Positions 17,369 through 25,585 of a stretch of DNA of 41,094 bases are shown here, one piece after another. A program made the position numbers and the translations under genes. This DNA comes from Firmicutes bacterium UBA5301. GTDB taxonomy: Bacteria > Bacillota > UBA5301. The notes below the pieces were generated by a model. That model was not told where the DNA came from, made no database searches, and saw only the letters and a program-made list of their open reading frames with translations. The DNA lies in the NCBI GenBank assembly GCA_002408345.1, contig DHRX01000101.1, forward strand, positions 1-41,094. Direction: 5' to 3'. Positions within the stretch are counted from its first letter, which is position 1. Each line of letters begins with the position of its first letter.

Positions 17369-18103
17369 ATGCAATCTTATCGGCACTTTTTTATCCTGAA
17401 CTTGTCTTTGGTCTTCTTGTTGGCCATAACGACAGTTTGTACCGCCACAGAAGCATTAACTATCGGATTAGACTGTGGTGGAGCCGATCAGTTTATCCAA
17501 TTAGCTAGGGAAAATTTCTATACCCTGCCTGCCACTACAGTTAACTACAGCACTTATCCATTAATGATTCGCCTACGATCTGGTTTCACCACGGTTCAGC
17601 CCCATATTGAAGCGGTTTTCACCACACCCTTTCAGAGCGAGACCGACCGTCCTCTGCCAAATGCTCACTTAGATTGGGTTTTCGGAACGTGGATTTGGGA
17701 AGGCCGTGAAGATGAAGGGCCCGCTCCGGGAATCCAGTTCAACGCTATAGTTCCTATTCTTTCTTATCCTGGACGATACACAGCTCAAGTCCAAATTAAT
17801 GTCTACGCTGATACAGAATTGGCTACTTCTTTCCCCGTTCTCATTGGGCTAACTGTACCACGTTGGGCTACTTGCTTTCCTTGGCCAGAAATATACCAAA
17901 TTAGAGAGCATAGGGAAATTCAGTTTCACATAGCAGCCAATACTAACTGGTCTCTCTGGTTATCTACCCCTGAATCTGGTACAGCTCAATTAGTTAGTAC
18001 TGGGAGTGCCACCCTTAACCCCCTTACCGGCTATACTACTCGAACCTACCAAATTACCCCACCCTATACAGACCGGAACTTTAAAGTAGTATTAAAACAT
18101 TAG
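17369..18103 (+). CDS. secreted protein of unknown function
   Basis: A 244-residue protein I do not recognise. It has a clear signal peptide (hydrophobic stretch FFILNLSLVFLLAITTV, cleavage likely after VCTATEA near residue 27). The mature part is rich in Thr, Pro, Trp and aromatic residues with alternating beta-type pattern, looks like one or two immunoglobulin-like beta sandwiches, and contains three cysteines. The in-frame GTG at 17351 lacks an SD, so I use the ATG at 17369, though its own SD (GGAG) is 12 nt away. It is transcribed away from btuF and towards the fumarase operon, ending 3 bp before the fumarase beta stop. Confidence 0.75.
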   Translation: MQSYRHFFILNLSLVFLLAITTVCTATEALTIGLDCGGADQFIQLARENFYTLPATTVNYSTYPLMIRLRSGFTTVQPHIEAVFTTPFQSETDRPLPNAHLDWVFGTWIWEGREDEGPAPGIQFNAIVPILSYPGRYTAQVQINVYADTELATSFPVLIGLTVPRWATCFPWPEIYQIREHREIQFHIAANTNWSLWLSTPESGTAQLVSTGSATLNPLTGYTTRTYQITPPYTDRNFKVVLKH

Positions 18104-18106
18104 CGC

Positions 18107-18658
18107 TTAGCGGCAGCTAAGGTAGGCTTGTCGTCCTTGACTATATAGATCCCCACCATAAATATCGTTAATTACAATTAAAGGGAGCTCGTCTACCTCC
18201 AAACGAAAAATCGCCTCTGGACCTAGCTCAGGATAAGCAATAACCTCTGCCGCCTTAACCCGCTGAGCTAAAAGAGCCCCAGCCCCTCCGGTAGCCCCCA
18301 AATAAACGGCTTGATAAGCCCTTATAGCTTGGCGCACCTCTTGATTACGGGCTCCTTTGCCGATCATACCTTTTAAACCTCGCCGGAGTAATTCCGGGGT
18401 ATATGAATCCATTCTCCCGCTAGTAGTTGGTCCTGCAGAACCAATTACTTTTCCTGGCCTTGCTGGGGTAGGTCCTACATAATAAAGAACCGCCCCCTCA
18501 ATTGGAAAAGGCAGTTCTCCGCCGGCAAGCACCGTCTTAACTAGCCGAGCGTGAGCTGCGTCTCTAGCGGTATAGACCGTCCCCGACAATAAAACTTGGT
18601 CTCCACTACGCAGCTCCATAATAACCTCAGGCGTTAATGGTGTTTGCAGCCTCTGCAT
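18107..18658 (-). CDS. class I fumarase, beta subunit (C-terminal domain type)
   Basis: A 183-residue protein matching the beta subunit of two-subunit, oxygen-sensitive [4Fe-4S] fumarases (fumarate to malate); tartrate dehydratase beta subunits are close relatives. Features are SGTVYTARDAAHARL near residues 25-39, LYYVGPTPARPGKVIGSAGPTTSGRMD near 58-84, and the GKGARNQEV loop. The ATG at 18658 has GGAGG 7 nt upstream and lies 2 bp after the alpha stop, so the subunits are co-translated. Fumarase is chosen over tartrate dehydratase because no tartrate genes are nearby; this choice is inference. Confidence 0.9.
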   Translation of the reverse strand: MQRLQTPLTPEVIMELRSGDQVLLSGTVYTARDAAHARLVKTVLAGGELPFPIEGAVLYYVGPTPARPGKVIGSAGPTTSGRMDSYTPELLRRGLKGMIGKGARNQEVRQAIRAYQAVYLGATGGAGALLAQRVKAAEVIAYPELGPEAIFRLEVDELPLIVINDIYGGDLYSQGRQAYLSCR

Positions 18659-18660
18659 TC

Positions 18661-19503
18661 TTAAACCTCCAAAACCTCATGACGAAGTACATGACAGCTA
18701 AGGTTAACCGCTACCGGTAAACAAGCAATATGAGTAGGTGCAGTTTCAATATGAACAGCTAAAGCTGTTTGGCTCCCACCGAAGCCCTGTGGGCCAATGC
18801 CTAAACCATTAATAGCTGTTAGAAGCTCTCCTTCCAGCATGGCTATATGCTGAGCCGAATTAGCTTCTCCTACCGGACGAAGCAATGCGCGCTTAGCTAG
18901 ATAAGCACAACCATCAAAAGTCCCACCAATTCCGATACCAACTACATAAGGCGGACACGCGTTACCCCCGGCTAGTTCCATAGTTTCTAAGACAAAATCT
19001 TTAATTCCTTCAACCCCTTGGGCTGGTTTAAGCATGGCTAAGCGGCTAACGTTTTCACTACCGCTCCCTTTAGGTAAAAGGTGAATTCGGACTTTATCTC
19101 CCGGAACAATCTCCACCCTAATAAATGCCGGCGTATTATCACCTGTATTCCGCCGTAAGATCGGATCTCCAACTATAGAATTGCGCAAATATCCTTCCTC
19201 ATAGCCTTGGCGTACCCCTTCATCAACAGCTAAATAAAGAGAACCCCCGGTAATTTGAACCTCTTGTCCTAATTCTATTATTACTATAGCCATTCCAGTA
19301 TCTTGGCAAATCGGTTGCGATTCAGCCCAAGCAATCTCAGCATTGGCCTGAAGTTCTTTAATTATTTCCTTTGCCATAGGAAAGTTCTCAGACTGAGCTG
19401 CCTCTGCCATAACTTCCGGCATTCCCAAAGCCAAACGATAGTTAGCCTCTAGGCACAGTTCTCTTACTACAGCCGTAATTTTCTCAGCAGGAACCTGGCG
19501 AAT
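18661..19503 (-). CDS. class I fumarase, alpha subunit, probably with an ATT start codon
   Basis: A 280-residue alpha subunit of heterodimeric [4Fe-4S] fumarase. Cluster cysteines are visible in ICQDTGMA, NACPPYVVGIGIGG and DGCAYLAK, and the catalytic-side GSGSENVSRLAML is present. Family members start at M-R-x-(I/V)-x-x-x-x-I; here the matching residues RQVPAEKI are preceded by an ATT codon at 19503-19501, with GGGAGGGG about 6 nt upstream. No ATG/GTG/TTG occurs between that SD and the conserved region; the frame is open upstream into lemA, but those residues do not resemble the family and lack an SD. It follows lemA by 34 bp. Confidence 0.9.
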   Translation of the reverse strand: MRQVPAEKITAVVRELCLEANYRLALGMPEVMAEAAQSENFPMAKEIIKELQANAEIAWAESQPICQDTGMAIVIIELGQEVQITGGSLYLAVDEGVRQGYEEGYLRNSIVGDPILRRNTGDNTPAFIRVEIVPGDKVRIHLLPKGSGSENVSRLAMLKPAQGVEGIKDFVLETMELAGGNACPPYVVGIGIGGTFDGCAYLAKRALLRPVGEANSAQHIAMLEGELLTAINGLGIGPQGFGGSQTALAVHIETAPTHIACLPVAVNLSCHVLRHEVLEV

Positions 19504-19537
19504 GGCTCTCCCCTCCCATTGGAATTTCACACCGCAA

Positions 19538-20095
19538 CTAAAATTTAACTTCCGGTACTTGAGCCGCCCCTGGAGCCGCCTCGAAATAATCCCGAATAGA
19601 AAAGCCAAATAATGATGCGTAAAGAGCATAAGGCACCCTACGAATTTTAGCGTTATAGGCCTTAACCTGCTCGTTGTAGCGCATCCGAGCCACTGCTATA
19701 CGATTTTCCGTACCAGCTAATTCATCCTGCAAACGGGTAAACTGGGTATCAGCTTTTAGTTGTGGATAATTTTCCACAATCACCATTAGCCTGCTTAAAG
19801 CGGTATCTAGCTCCCCTGATGCTATCGCTTTTTCTCCGACAGAACTGGCCCCTGCATACCTAGTCCGAGCCTCAGCAATAGCACCTAAAACCTCTTGTTC
19901 GTGAGTAGTATAACCCTTGACCGTCTCTACTAAGTTGGGAATAAGGTCAAAACGACGCTGCAGCTGATTTTCCACTTGGGCCCAAGCGCCATTAATCTCT
20001 TCATCTAAAGCAACTAAAGTGTTAAATCCACTCCATGGAAGAAAAATTAATAGGAGAACAATAGCTATCCACCAATATTTACGAACATTCTGCAT
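19538..20095 (-). CDS. lemA: LemA family membrane protein
   Basis: A 185-residue LemA protein: one N-terminal TM segment (about residues 7-24, YWWIAIVLLLIFLPWSG) and a long-helix bundle. Signatures are VALDEEINGAWAQVENQLQRR and RFDLIPNLVETVKGY, with the TRYAGASS loop and a C-terminal FGFSIRDYFEA. A GTG three codons upstream exists, but the ATG at 20095 is 8 nt from GGGGG. It is paired with a TPM-domain gene 20 bp upstream, a frequent pairing. Its molecular function is not established; a role with the TPM partner at the membrane is inferred from synteny. Confidence 0.93.
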   Translation of the reverse strand: MQNVRKYWWIAIVLLLIFLPWSGFNTLVALDEEINGAWAQVENQLQRRFDLIPNLVETVKGYTTHEQEVLGAIAEARTRYAGASSVGEKAIASGELDTALSRLMVIVENYPQLKADTQFTRLQDELAGTENRIAVARMRYNEQVKAYNAKIRRVPYALYASLFGFSIRDYFEAAPGAAQVPEVKF

Positions 20096-20115
20096 AGTTT
20101 CCACCCCCTAAAAAA

Positions 20116-21063
20116 TTACCAGCTACGGCCAGAACCGCCACCGCCGGACCGCCCACCGCCAAAACCACCAAATCCGCCGCCACCCCAACCAGATCCGCCA
20201 CCTGAACCGCCTTTAGGTCCTGGCCCAAACCAAATCCCACCGCCACCACGTCTATTGGCGATCTCTTGGGTTACTAAAGCCGGGATGACCATGGTTACTG
20301 TTCGAGAATAAGTACAATTCATGCACTTGTAATCAATGAGCTGAGAGCCGTCTGTTTTTTCCGTTGGTTCCTGCACGACAGTCCGTGTTACCTGTAATCT
20401 ATGTTTACATTGAGGGCATTTAGCTCCCGTCCCCTTGGCTAAGCGATACATAGCTACAAATATAGCCACAATAATAGCCACAACCAGCAACGCTAGCCAA
20501 TACCAAATGCCATCCTCATTTTGTCTAGCTGACGCTCGGGTAACCGGGCCGTTAGGGTCTGATCCACCTAATTCCTGCTCCAGTTCCCTTAAAAAAGCTA
20601 ATATCCCTTGACCAAATCGACCCTGTTTAGCTTCAGGAAGAAAACGTCGATCCAGCAAAGCCCCAATCTTACCGTCGGGAAGGACCCCCTCTAACCCATA
20701 ACCTGTTTCTACCTCAATACGTCTTTCCTCTAAGGACAATAGAATTAATAAACCATTATCCGTACCGGCTTTTCCTATCCCCCAGCGAGAAAAAAGTTCT
20801 ACCGCATACTCTTTTGGAGTATACTGGCCGCTAGACTCAATGGTAACTACAGCTATCTCAGTACCGGTCCGTTGGTTCAAACTTGAGATTATCCGCTCCA
20901 TATTCTCATATTCTGCTGGTGTAAATACCCGAGCATAATCATTGACCCATCCGGTTGCTACCGGCCATTTTGTTCCGGCCACAACCGGCAAAGAGACTAA
21001 GGTTACTAGCCATATTATCACTAAGCTAAGAAACCGCTTCTGGACCTTTCTGCTCATGCTCAT
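20116..21063 (-). CDS. TPM-domain membrane protein with zinc ribbon and Gly-rich tail (YgcG-like)
   Basis: A 315-residue exported and membrane-anchored protein. A signal peptide (to about residue 30, ending PVVAG) is followed by a TPM domain (about 35-160: VNDYARVFTPAEYENME, LFSRWGIG, GLLILLSLEERRIEVETGYGLEG), a TM segment (about 188-207), a cytoplasmic-type zinc ribbon (CPQC ... CMNC, about 215-252) and a glycine-rich tail ending GGGGSGRSW. The start is uncertain: GTG 21072, GTG 21069 or ATG 21063, none with a strong SD. It stands between ylbF and lemA in one operon. Confidence 0.9.
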   Translation of the reverse strand: MSMSRKVQKRFLSLVIIWLVTLVSLPVVAGTKWPVATGWVNDYARVFTPAEYENMERIISSLNQRTGTEIAVVTIESSGQYTPKEYAVELFSRWGIGKAGTDNGLLILLSLEERRIEVETGYGLEGVLPDGKIGALLDRRFLPEAKQGRFGQGILAFLRELEQELGGSDPNGPVTRASARQNEDGIWYWLALLVVAIIVAIFVAMYRLAKGTGAKCPQCKHRLQVTRTVVQEPTEKTDGSQLIDYKCMNCTYSRTVTMVIPALVTQEIANRRGGGGIWFGPGPKGGSGGGSGWGGGGFGGFGGGRSGGGGSGRSW

Positions 21064-21074
21064 TTTCACCACTC

Positions 21075-21434
21075 TTAGTTTACATCCTTATCTGTATTAG
21101 GCTCTATAAGTTTTAAATGTTCAGCCAAAATTTGTTGAACTTCTACCAATACGCTACCCAACCCTACTTCAGCCATCACCAGTTCACGAATATCTTCATT
21201 AAACATAATTAATTCTTGCTTTTCCCGTAGTTCTTCCTGCTTCTGTTGGGGGACCGACTCCCCGGTAAGTAGCATCTGTTCTAAATCCCGCCGCATAGCC
21301 TGAAAATCAGAATACATGATTTGGGCTGCCGTATTCTGAGCCAACTTAGCCTTGGCCTCTCGAAACCGGAGATATTCGGCGCTACCCTCAATAACTTTGG
21401 CCAGCTCTATAGCCTTTTCAGCGATTTCCGACAA
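21075..21434 (-). CDS. YlbF/YmcA family protein
   Basis: A 119-residue, all-helical, highly charged cytoplasmic protein of the YlbF/YmcA (Com_YlbF) family. LAKVIEGSAEYLRFREAKAKL at the start, then YSDFQAMRRDLEQ and FNEDIRELVMAE, follow the family's three-helix pattern. In Bacillus these proteins form the Y-complex that affects RNase Y and mRNA maturation, biofilm and sporulation; whether this member does so is not shown. The TTG start at 21434 has GGGGG 8 nt upstream. It is the first gene of the ylbF-TPM-lemA-fumarase operon. Confidence 0.85.
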   Translation of the reverse strand: MSEIAEKAIELAKVIEGSAEYLRFREAKAKLAQNTAAQIMYSDFQAMRRDLEQMLLTGESVPQQKQEELREKQELIMFNEDIRELVMAEVGLGSVLVEVQQILAEHLKLIEPNTDKDVN

Positions 21435-21514
21435 GGTTATTGCCCCCTTAATTTTCTATCCTCTTATTTTATACTATCCTCCCTGCCGTCAAATTTCAAG
21501 GTAAAGGACTAGGA

Positions 21515-21542
21515 ACCCCCTGGGACTTTAGCCCATATACTA
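21515..21542 (+). promoter_or_regulatory. possible sigma-K-type (late mother-cell) promoter
   Basis: AC (21515-21516), a 17-bp spacer, then CATATACTA (21534-21542), which fits the AC-N17-CATANNNTA pattern given for B. subtilis sigma-K. The predicted start lies about 20 nt before the GTG of the unknown gene at 21572, with the GGAGGG SD in between. The TATACT inside it could equally be a sigma-A -10, but no TTGACA-like element is at 17 bp. Confidence 0.3.
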
Positions 21543-21571
21543 TAGGTGTAAACGGTTAGGAGGGAAATTTA

Positions 21572-22003
21572 GTGCGTTATCGTTTAGCTAATGTCCATCG
21601 GTACCCAACAGTCGAGTATATTCCTTTGACACCAAGAATAATAAAGGAAGCGCCCGTTTGGACTAACCTCAATTACGGCAACCTTAGTCTGATTATCCAA
21701 GATGGCCTCAATGGTTGGGGCCCAGTCGCCGATAGCCTTCCCAGAGACTTTCAGGTTAAGTTACCCCCACTTCAACCTGACGAAGCTGGTCTGGTCACCC
21801 TCAACTTTACCATACTTGAGGTTATGTACCGCGCTAATACCGTCCTCGTAACCGCTGAAGAAAAATCGGATTTTACTGGTGTCTATATTATTACTAAGCG
21901 TTTTTTCTATAAGCCTAAACTGATTTTCGAAGTTTATAATTTAAAAGAAAAGAAATTGGCCTGGTCCAACTTTTTGGTGCACCTCTCAGGCAGACAAACA
22001 TAA
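21572..22003 (+). CDS. protein of unknown function (possible late sporulation gene)
   Basis: A 143-residue protein I do not recognise. It has no signal peptide or membrane segment. Sequence is mostly beta-type with conserved-looking aromatic pairs (NYGNLSLIIQDGLNGWG; KSDFTGVYIITKRFFYKPKLIFEVYNLKEKKLAW). The GTG start at 21572 has a strong TTAGGAGGG SD. It stands alone on the plus strand, divergent from ylbF, with a candidate sigma-K-like promoter and followed by about 200 bp of non-coding sequence and an inverted repeat. Confidence 0.75.
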   Translation: MRYRLANVHRYPTVEYIPLTPRIIKEAPVWTNLNYGNLSLIIQDGLNGWGPVADSLPRDFQVKLPPLQPDEAGLVTLNFTILEVMYRANTVLVTAEEKSDFTGVYIITKRFFYKPKLIFEVYNLKEKKLAWSNFLVHLSGRQT

Positions 22004-22180
22004 ACTAATACTAGGAAAACAGAAAGGGGGTCAAACTTAATTAAATCATAGTCCCAACCCCCAAGCCTATATTCGTGTCGCCACCATCCCCCGACAGGTA
22101 TCTAAAGAGCGCACGTTTCAAAGGCAAGAAGAGGACTAACGTTACGCACTAATATTTTCATCCTAATGCTCCTCCCAATC

Positions 22181-22208
22181 GAGGCAGGTCACCCATAGAC
22201 CTGCCTCT
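22181..22208. terminator. 10-bp inverted repeat at the end of the GT4 gene
   Basis: GAGGCAGGTC, a 7-nt loop, then GACCTGCCTC. On the plus strand it is followed by TCTT, so it may end the transcript of the gene at 21572-22003. On the minus strand it starts directly after the GT4 stop but has no T-run. Between this repeat and 22003 I see only a very short open frame (22102-22161, minus, 19 codons, GGAGG SD), which I do not call a gene. Confidence 0.5.
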
Positions 22209-22209
22209 C

Positions 22210-23235
22210 TTAGTCATTCAATATTTGGTGATATGCGGTTAAGGTCAGGTCTCCTACACGACCCCAAGTATATTCCTGAGCAATTTTGGTTCGCAAACCT
22301 TTAGGTACAGAAGACCCATACGCTTGTACTACCGCCGTTCCAATACTTTCAAGATTATTAGGATCACAATAGAACGCCTCACTACCCAAATACTCTTGGG
22401 CTGTTCCACGATTGGTAGTAACTAACCGGCAGCCGGCTAAACCTGCTTCTAAATTAGCTAATCCTGGTGTATCGTACCAGCTAACTAAAGCATGAACCCG
22501 GGCTGCCGCATAGGCATCCGCTAAGTCACTAGGCTTTAATGGCCCTAAATAGTGATTCTTCTCCCCCAAGCTGGCCTTAAATCTACGGAAATAAGCGGCA
22601 TCCCCAGGTGTTCCTGCAAAAACCAGCTGAAAGCTAGTTCCTGCTAAAGCCTGGATTAACGCTAACTGATTCTTCCGGGGGTCAACCCTAGCTGAGCAGA
22701 AGATAAAGTCTCCGTAAATCTTGTAGCGTCGCCGGAATCTTGCTGCAGAACCGCTAGCAAAGGCTGGTTCAGTAGCATTGGGAACTACCTGGTACTTTAC
22801 CTGTAATCCGGGAAAATCTTTTTGGATTTGCTTCGCCTCTAAATAAGCGTTAGGTAACAACAACTCTGCTCCGGTGAATACTTCTCGCCGCTGGTATTGG
22901 GTTGCCTCCCACCAAGCCAAACGTTTCAGTTCTCCTGGTTCAGCCGCAATCTCCTGAACCCAACCGGCTGCATCCCAATAAATTGGAGAAACCACTATGG
23001 GCAACCCCGAATCTTTGGCCCAAAGATAGGCTGGATAGATATCTTGGATAGGGATTGTGTTGAAGATGTGGATTAAATCATAACTCTTGGACCAACGGTT
23101 AGGTTGCAACTCGAGCTTAACACTAACGCCAAGACGTTCCAGGGCTTTCTTAGTATTGAGGACCTGTACCGTATCTCCTGCTGGCACCGTAGTTAATGTT
23201 GACCTACTTAAAAAAAGTACTTTTAGGGTAGACAC
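22210..23235 (-). CDS. GT4-type glycosyltransferase
   Basis: A 341-residue GT-B-fold glycosyltransferase. The N-terminal half starts MSTLKVLFLSRSTLTTVPAGDTVQ, then DLIHIFNTIPIQ and LPIVVSPIYWD. The C-terminal nucleotide-sugar half has FIFCSARVDPRKNQLALIQAL, the glycosyltransferase group 1 pattern, and a GLANLEAGLAGC acceptor-site loop in place of the common PxGxxxxEAMAxG. The start is a GTG at 23235 with CAGGG 8 nt upstream; it overlaps the end of the preceding GT2 gene by 13 nt. It is the last gene of the SPOCS/glycosyltransferase locus. Sugar donor and acceptor are unknown. Confidence 0.87.
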   Translation of the reverse strand: MSTLKVLFLSRSTLTTVPAGDTVQVLNTKKALERLGVSVKLELQPNRWSKSYDLIHIFNTIPIQDIYPAYLWAKDSGLPIVVSPIYWDAAGWVQEIAAEPGELKRLAWWEATQYQRREVFTGAELLLPNAYLEAKQIQKDFPGLQVKYQVVPNATEPAFASGSAARFRRRYKIYGDFIFCSARVDPRKNQLALIQALAGTSFQLVFAGTPGDAAYFRRFKASLGEKNHYLGPLKPSDLADAYAAARVHALVSWYDTPGLANLEAGLAGCRLVTTNRGTAQEYLGSEAFYCDPNNLESIGTAVVQAYGSSVPKGLRTKIAQEYTWGRVGDLTLTAYHQILND

Positions 23236-24029
23236 GGAATACACCCTGCCCATTTTTGGACAAAACACCGCTGACTTTTCTGAAAGTAAACTAAACGTTT
23301 GTTATGATCTTCACCACTACTACCTCCTACCTCATGGTAAACAACGCTTAGGGGGTTAAATATAACTTTATAGCCTTTGAGCACAGCATTTATTGAGTAG
23401 TCTGTCTCTTCAAAATATAAGAAATATCTTTCATCAAAGCAACCTAGGACCGGAAGTAAAGCCCGCTTTATTAAGTAACAGGCTCCACCAACCGTAATAC
23501 ATTCCTCTGGTTTATTAAGCCGCCCTGGTCGGTCTGGTTGTAACCAAAATCGCGGTCGAGTTAACTCATCCCAGTTAGTCACGCCAGCTCCTACCAGTAG
23601 CCCCTGAGAATTAATCATTTTGGGCCCAACAACTGCAACCTCACTAGGCCGCGCCGTCGCTAACAGCGGTTCCAACCAGCCCTTAGTTACCTTAACATCT
23701 GGGTTTAGGAGGACAATATAAGGGTTTACCCCTCGGCGGATACCTTGGTTACAGGCAGCAGCATAACCACGGTTTTCTAAGTTAAAGATAGTTTCGATAT
23801 CGCCACGACCTTGGAGGTAACTAACACTCCCATCGCTACTGGCATTATCAACTACAATAATCTGGTACGGTTGTGGTGTATAACGGTGTAACGCTGTAAG
23901 GCAATCTGACAAATAGTGCAGAGAGTTATAGTTAACAATTACTAAGTCTACCCCCTTGGTATTAAGTTCGGTTTCCAGTTGCGGATTTTGAACACGAAAA
24001 TCACCTGGATGGTAAGCTGTAGGTACCAT
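23223..24029 (-). CDS. GT2 family glycosyltransferase (rhamnosyltransferase-like)
   Basis: A 268-residue GT-A-fold glycosyltransferase. VDLVIVNYNSLHYL, VVDNASSDGSV, the donor-site LLNPDVKV, GGACYLIKR and FDERYFLYFEETDYS are those of WbbL/rhamnosyltransferase-like GT2 enzymes, which add sugars to polysaccharide or protein glycans on the cytoplasmic face. The C-terminus ends shortly after the domain. The ATG at 24029 has GGGG 11 nt upstream and places 26 extra residues before the domain; the gene thus overlaps the preceding 545-residue SPOCS-like gene by 82 nt, which is unusually long. Confidence 0.88.
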   Translation of the reverse strand: MVPTAYHPGDFRVQNPQLETELNTKGVDLVIVNYNSLHYLSDCLTALHRYTPQPYQIIVVDNASSDGSVSYLQGRGDIETIFNLENRGYAAACNQGIRRGVNPYIVLLNPDVKVTKGWLEPLLATARPSEVAVVGPKMINSQGLLVGAGVTNWDELTRPRFWLQPDRPGRLNKPEECITVGGACYLIKRALLPVLGCFDERYFLYFEETDYSINAVLKGYKVIFNPLSVVYHEVGGSSGEDHNKRLVYFQKSQRCFVQKWAGCIPCLP

Positions 24030-25585
24030 CTGTTCCGCATCCCCTTTCGTTTTCTTTTTTTGCCTACTCCCTGCTCTAATATACTGGCCTGGGCCGGTTG
24101 ACCGGATACTAACTCTACATCTGCTCCCGGAGGAAAATGCCAGAAGGATAGTGACGTTGCAACCTGTTCGGTTAATCCTTTTTTATTACAAACCCAAGCT
24201 TGCACCCATAAAGAACCTTGAATTTCTCCGTTTATCCCAGCCTCCGTTATTCCTGGAGTTACGACTACCTTAACTATCTTGGTAAAACCGCGGGGTAAAG
24301 CTAAATCCAACCGATATTCTGCTGCTGTGGTTACCTCATCCTCAGTGTATATTGGTCCAAACACTGGTGGCGCTGGCTCCCAGGTCTCCCGGTAAATAGC
24401 TTTAACCTCAAAAGAAACCTGCCCTAAAACAGACAAGTAATTGCGAGGCAAAATTTCTAATCGGAGATAGTCGGTTTTAGGAATTAAATAATAATCGGTT
24501 TCCGGCGGTAGTCCATTACTAGAAATTACTTTTTGTACCGGTGCCGTAAATACCAACTCTTTAACTTCATCAAAAGGGGTCACTCCAGTTACCCAGAGGA
24601 TCATCTCGGCTGTAAGTAAGAGAAAATCCTGTTTAATAATAACCTGTACCCGCTGCCAAGTTAATTGATAATCTCGGATTTTCCGGAATTCCTCACCGAT
24701 AGCAAAGGTCTCCTTGAACTCTACCAATGTTTGGGTTTCCTCAATCAAACGGTCTATTCTCAGAGGACTGTAAACTACCCCTTTAGGTATTGATATGGTT
24801 TTTTTAGCACTTATGAGCCAGTCCAAGACGAGAAATATTCTGAGGACACTGCGGCTAACGATAACTTCCCAGCAATAATTAGTTTGCACATTTACACCAG
24901 GCTCAATATTAGGATGAGAAATTAGATAAGTAAAATCTTTTTCAATAGAAACATAGCGCTCGGTTCCATTAGGGGCCGCATAATAAATACCCCCGGCTAT
25001 TTGACCGGAAATTATCGTTTCTCCGTTGAAAATAGTTGTTTCTACTGTAGTCGCGCTTATATCGGCCCGCAAAAACCCAGCCGCAACAGCTAAAGACACC
25101 GGGATATGTAGGCACTGCCGTTCCGCTCCAGAAGCTAGTAGTATATCGGCTAATACTAAACCGTTATCAGGGGTTGCCTCTGGATCTGGGTGGTGACAAT
25201 AAGGTTCCTCTTCTGTACACCATAGGTCAACATGGCAGGGTACAATTACTATAAGCTTATTACCGGCAAGGACTTCTTGCGGTTTCTTTACTAAACATCG
25301 GCTTTCCCACTGGCTTTCTGCCGGACTATAGATACTATAAAAAAAGCCTTCTTTAGCCTCGCCTTCTTGATAGATATAACCGCTCCCGCCACAGGATACT
25401 ACCAGTTGAACCAGTACAATTATCTGGACAATTATACCGCCGCCTACCGGGTGGATAATATGACTTGCCTTGGCCTCAATTTTGACAATACTACAGTTAT
25501 CCGCAGGTAACTGAAAAGTGACAGTTAGAAGCTCTTCCCCGTGGTGCTCTGATATCAGCTTTTGTAGCAGTACCTGCTCCTCCAA
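23948..25585 (-). CDS. large divergent SPOCS (DUF3794)-like repeat protein
   Basis: A 545-residue beta-rich protein with no signal peptide or TM segment. Three divergent copies of the SPOCS fold can be traced: about 30-125 (IVKIEAKASHIIHPV...), about 178-275 (IFNGETIISGQIAGGIYY ... HPNIEPGVNVQ ... IFLVLDWLI) and about 285-400 (FRKIRDYQLTWQRV, LLTAEMILWVTGV, LPRNYLSVLGQVSFEVKA). The link is to spacing and core pattern (xxGxxxxxIYY ... xPGxxVQ ... xxRxFLVL), not strong identity. It contains eight cysteines, several clustered at 116-132, and a basic tail GKKRKRKG. The TTG start at 25585 has GGAGG 10 nt upstream. The function is unknown; a structural surface role is inferred from its neighbours. 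Confidence 0.8.
   Translation of the reverse strand: MEEQVLLQKLISEHHGEELLTVTFQLPADNCSIVKIEAKASHIIHPVGGGIIVQIIVLVQLVVSCGGSGYIYQEGEAKEGFFYSIYSPAESQWESRCLVKKPQEVLAGNKLIVIVPCHVDLWCTEEEPYCHHPDPEATPDNGLVLADILLASGAERQCLHIPVSLAVAAGFLRADISATTVETTIFNGETIISGQIAGGIYYAAPNGTERYVSIEKDFTYLISHPNIEPGVNVQTNYCWEVIVSRSVLRIFLVLDWLISAKKTISIPKGVVYSPLRIDRLIEETQTLVEFKETFAIGEEFRKIRDYQLTWQRVQVIIKQDFLLLTAEMILWVTGVTPFDEVKELVFTAPVQKVISSNGLPPETDYYLIPKTDYLRLEILPRNYLSVLGQVSFEVKAIYRETWEPAPPVFGPIYTEDEVTTAAEYRLDLALPRGFTKIVKVVVTPGITEAGINGEIQGSLWVQAWVCNKKGLTEQVATSLSFWHFPPGADVELVSGQPAQASILEQGVGKKRKRKGMRNRWYLQLTIQVIFVFKIRNWKPNLIPRG

Noticed and set aside
22102..22161. 19-codon open frame on the minus strand with GGAGG SD after the GT4 gene (MKILVRNVSPLL...)
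   Set aside because: Too short, no family resemblance, and the SD alone is weak proof; the neighbouring non-coding sequence is A/G-rich and yields such matches by chance.
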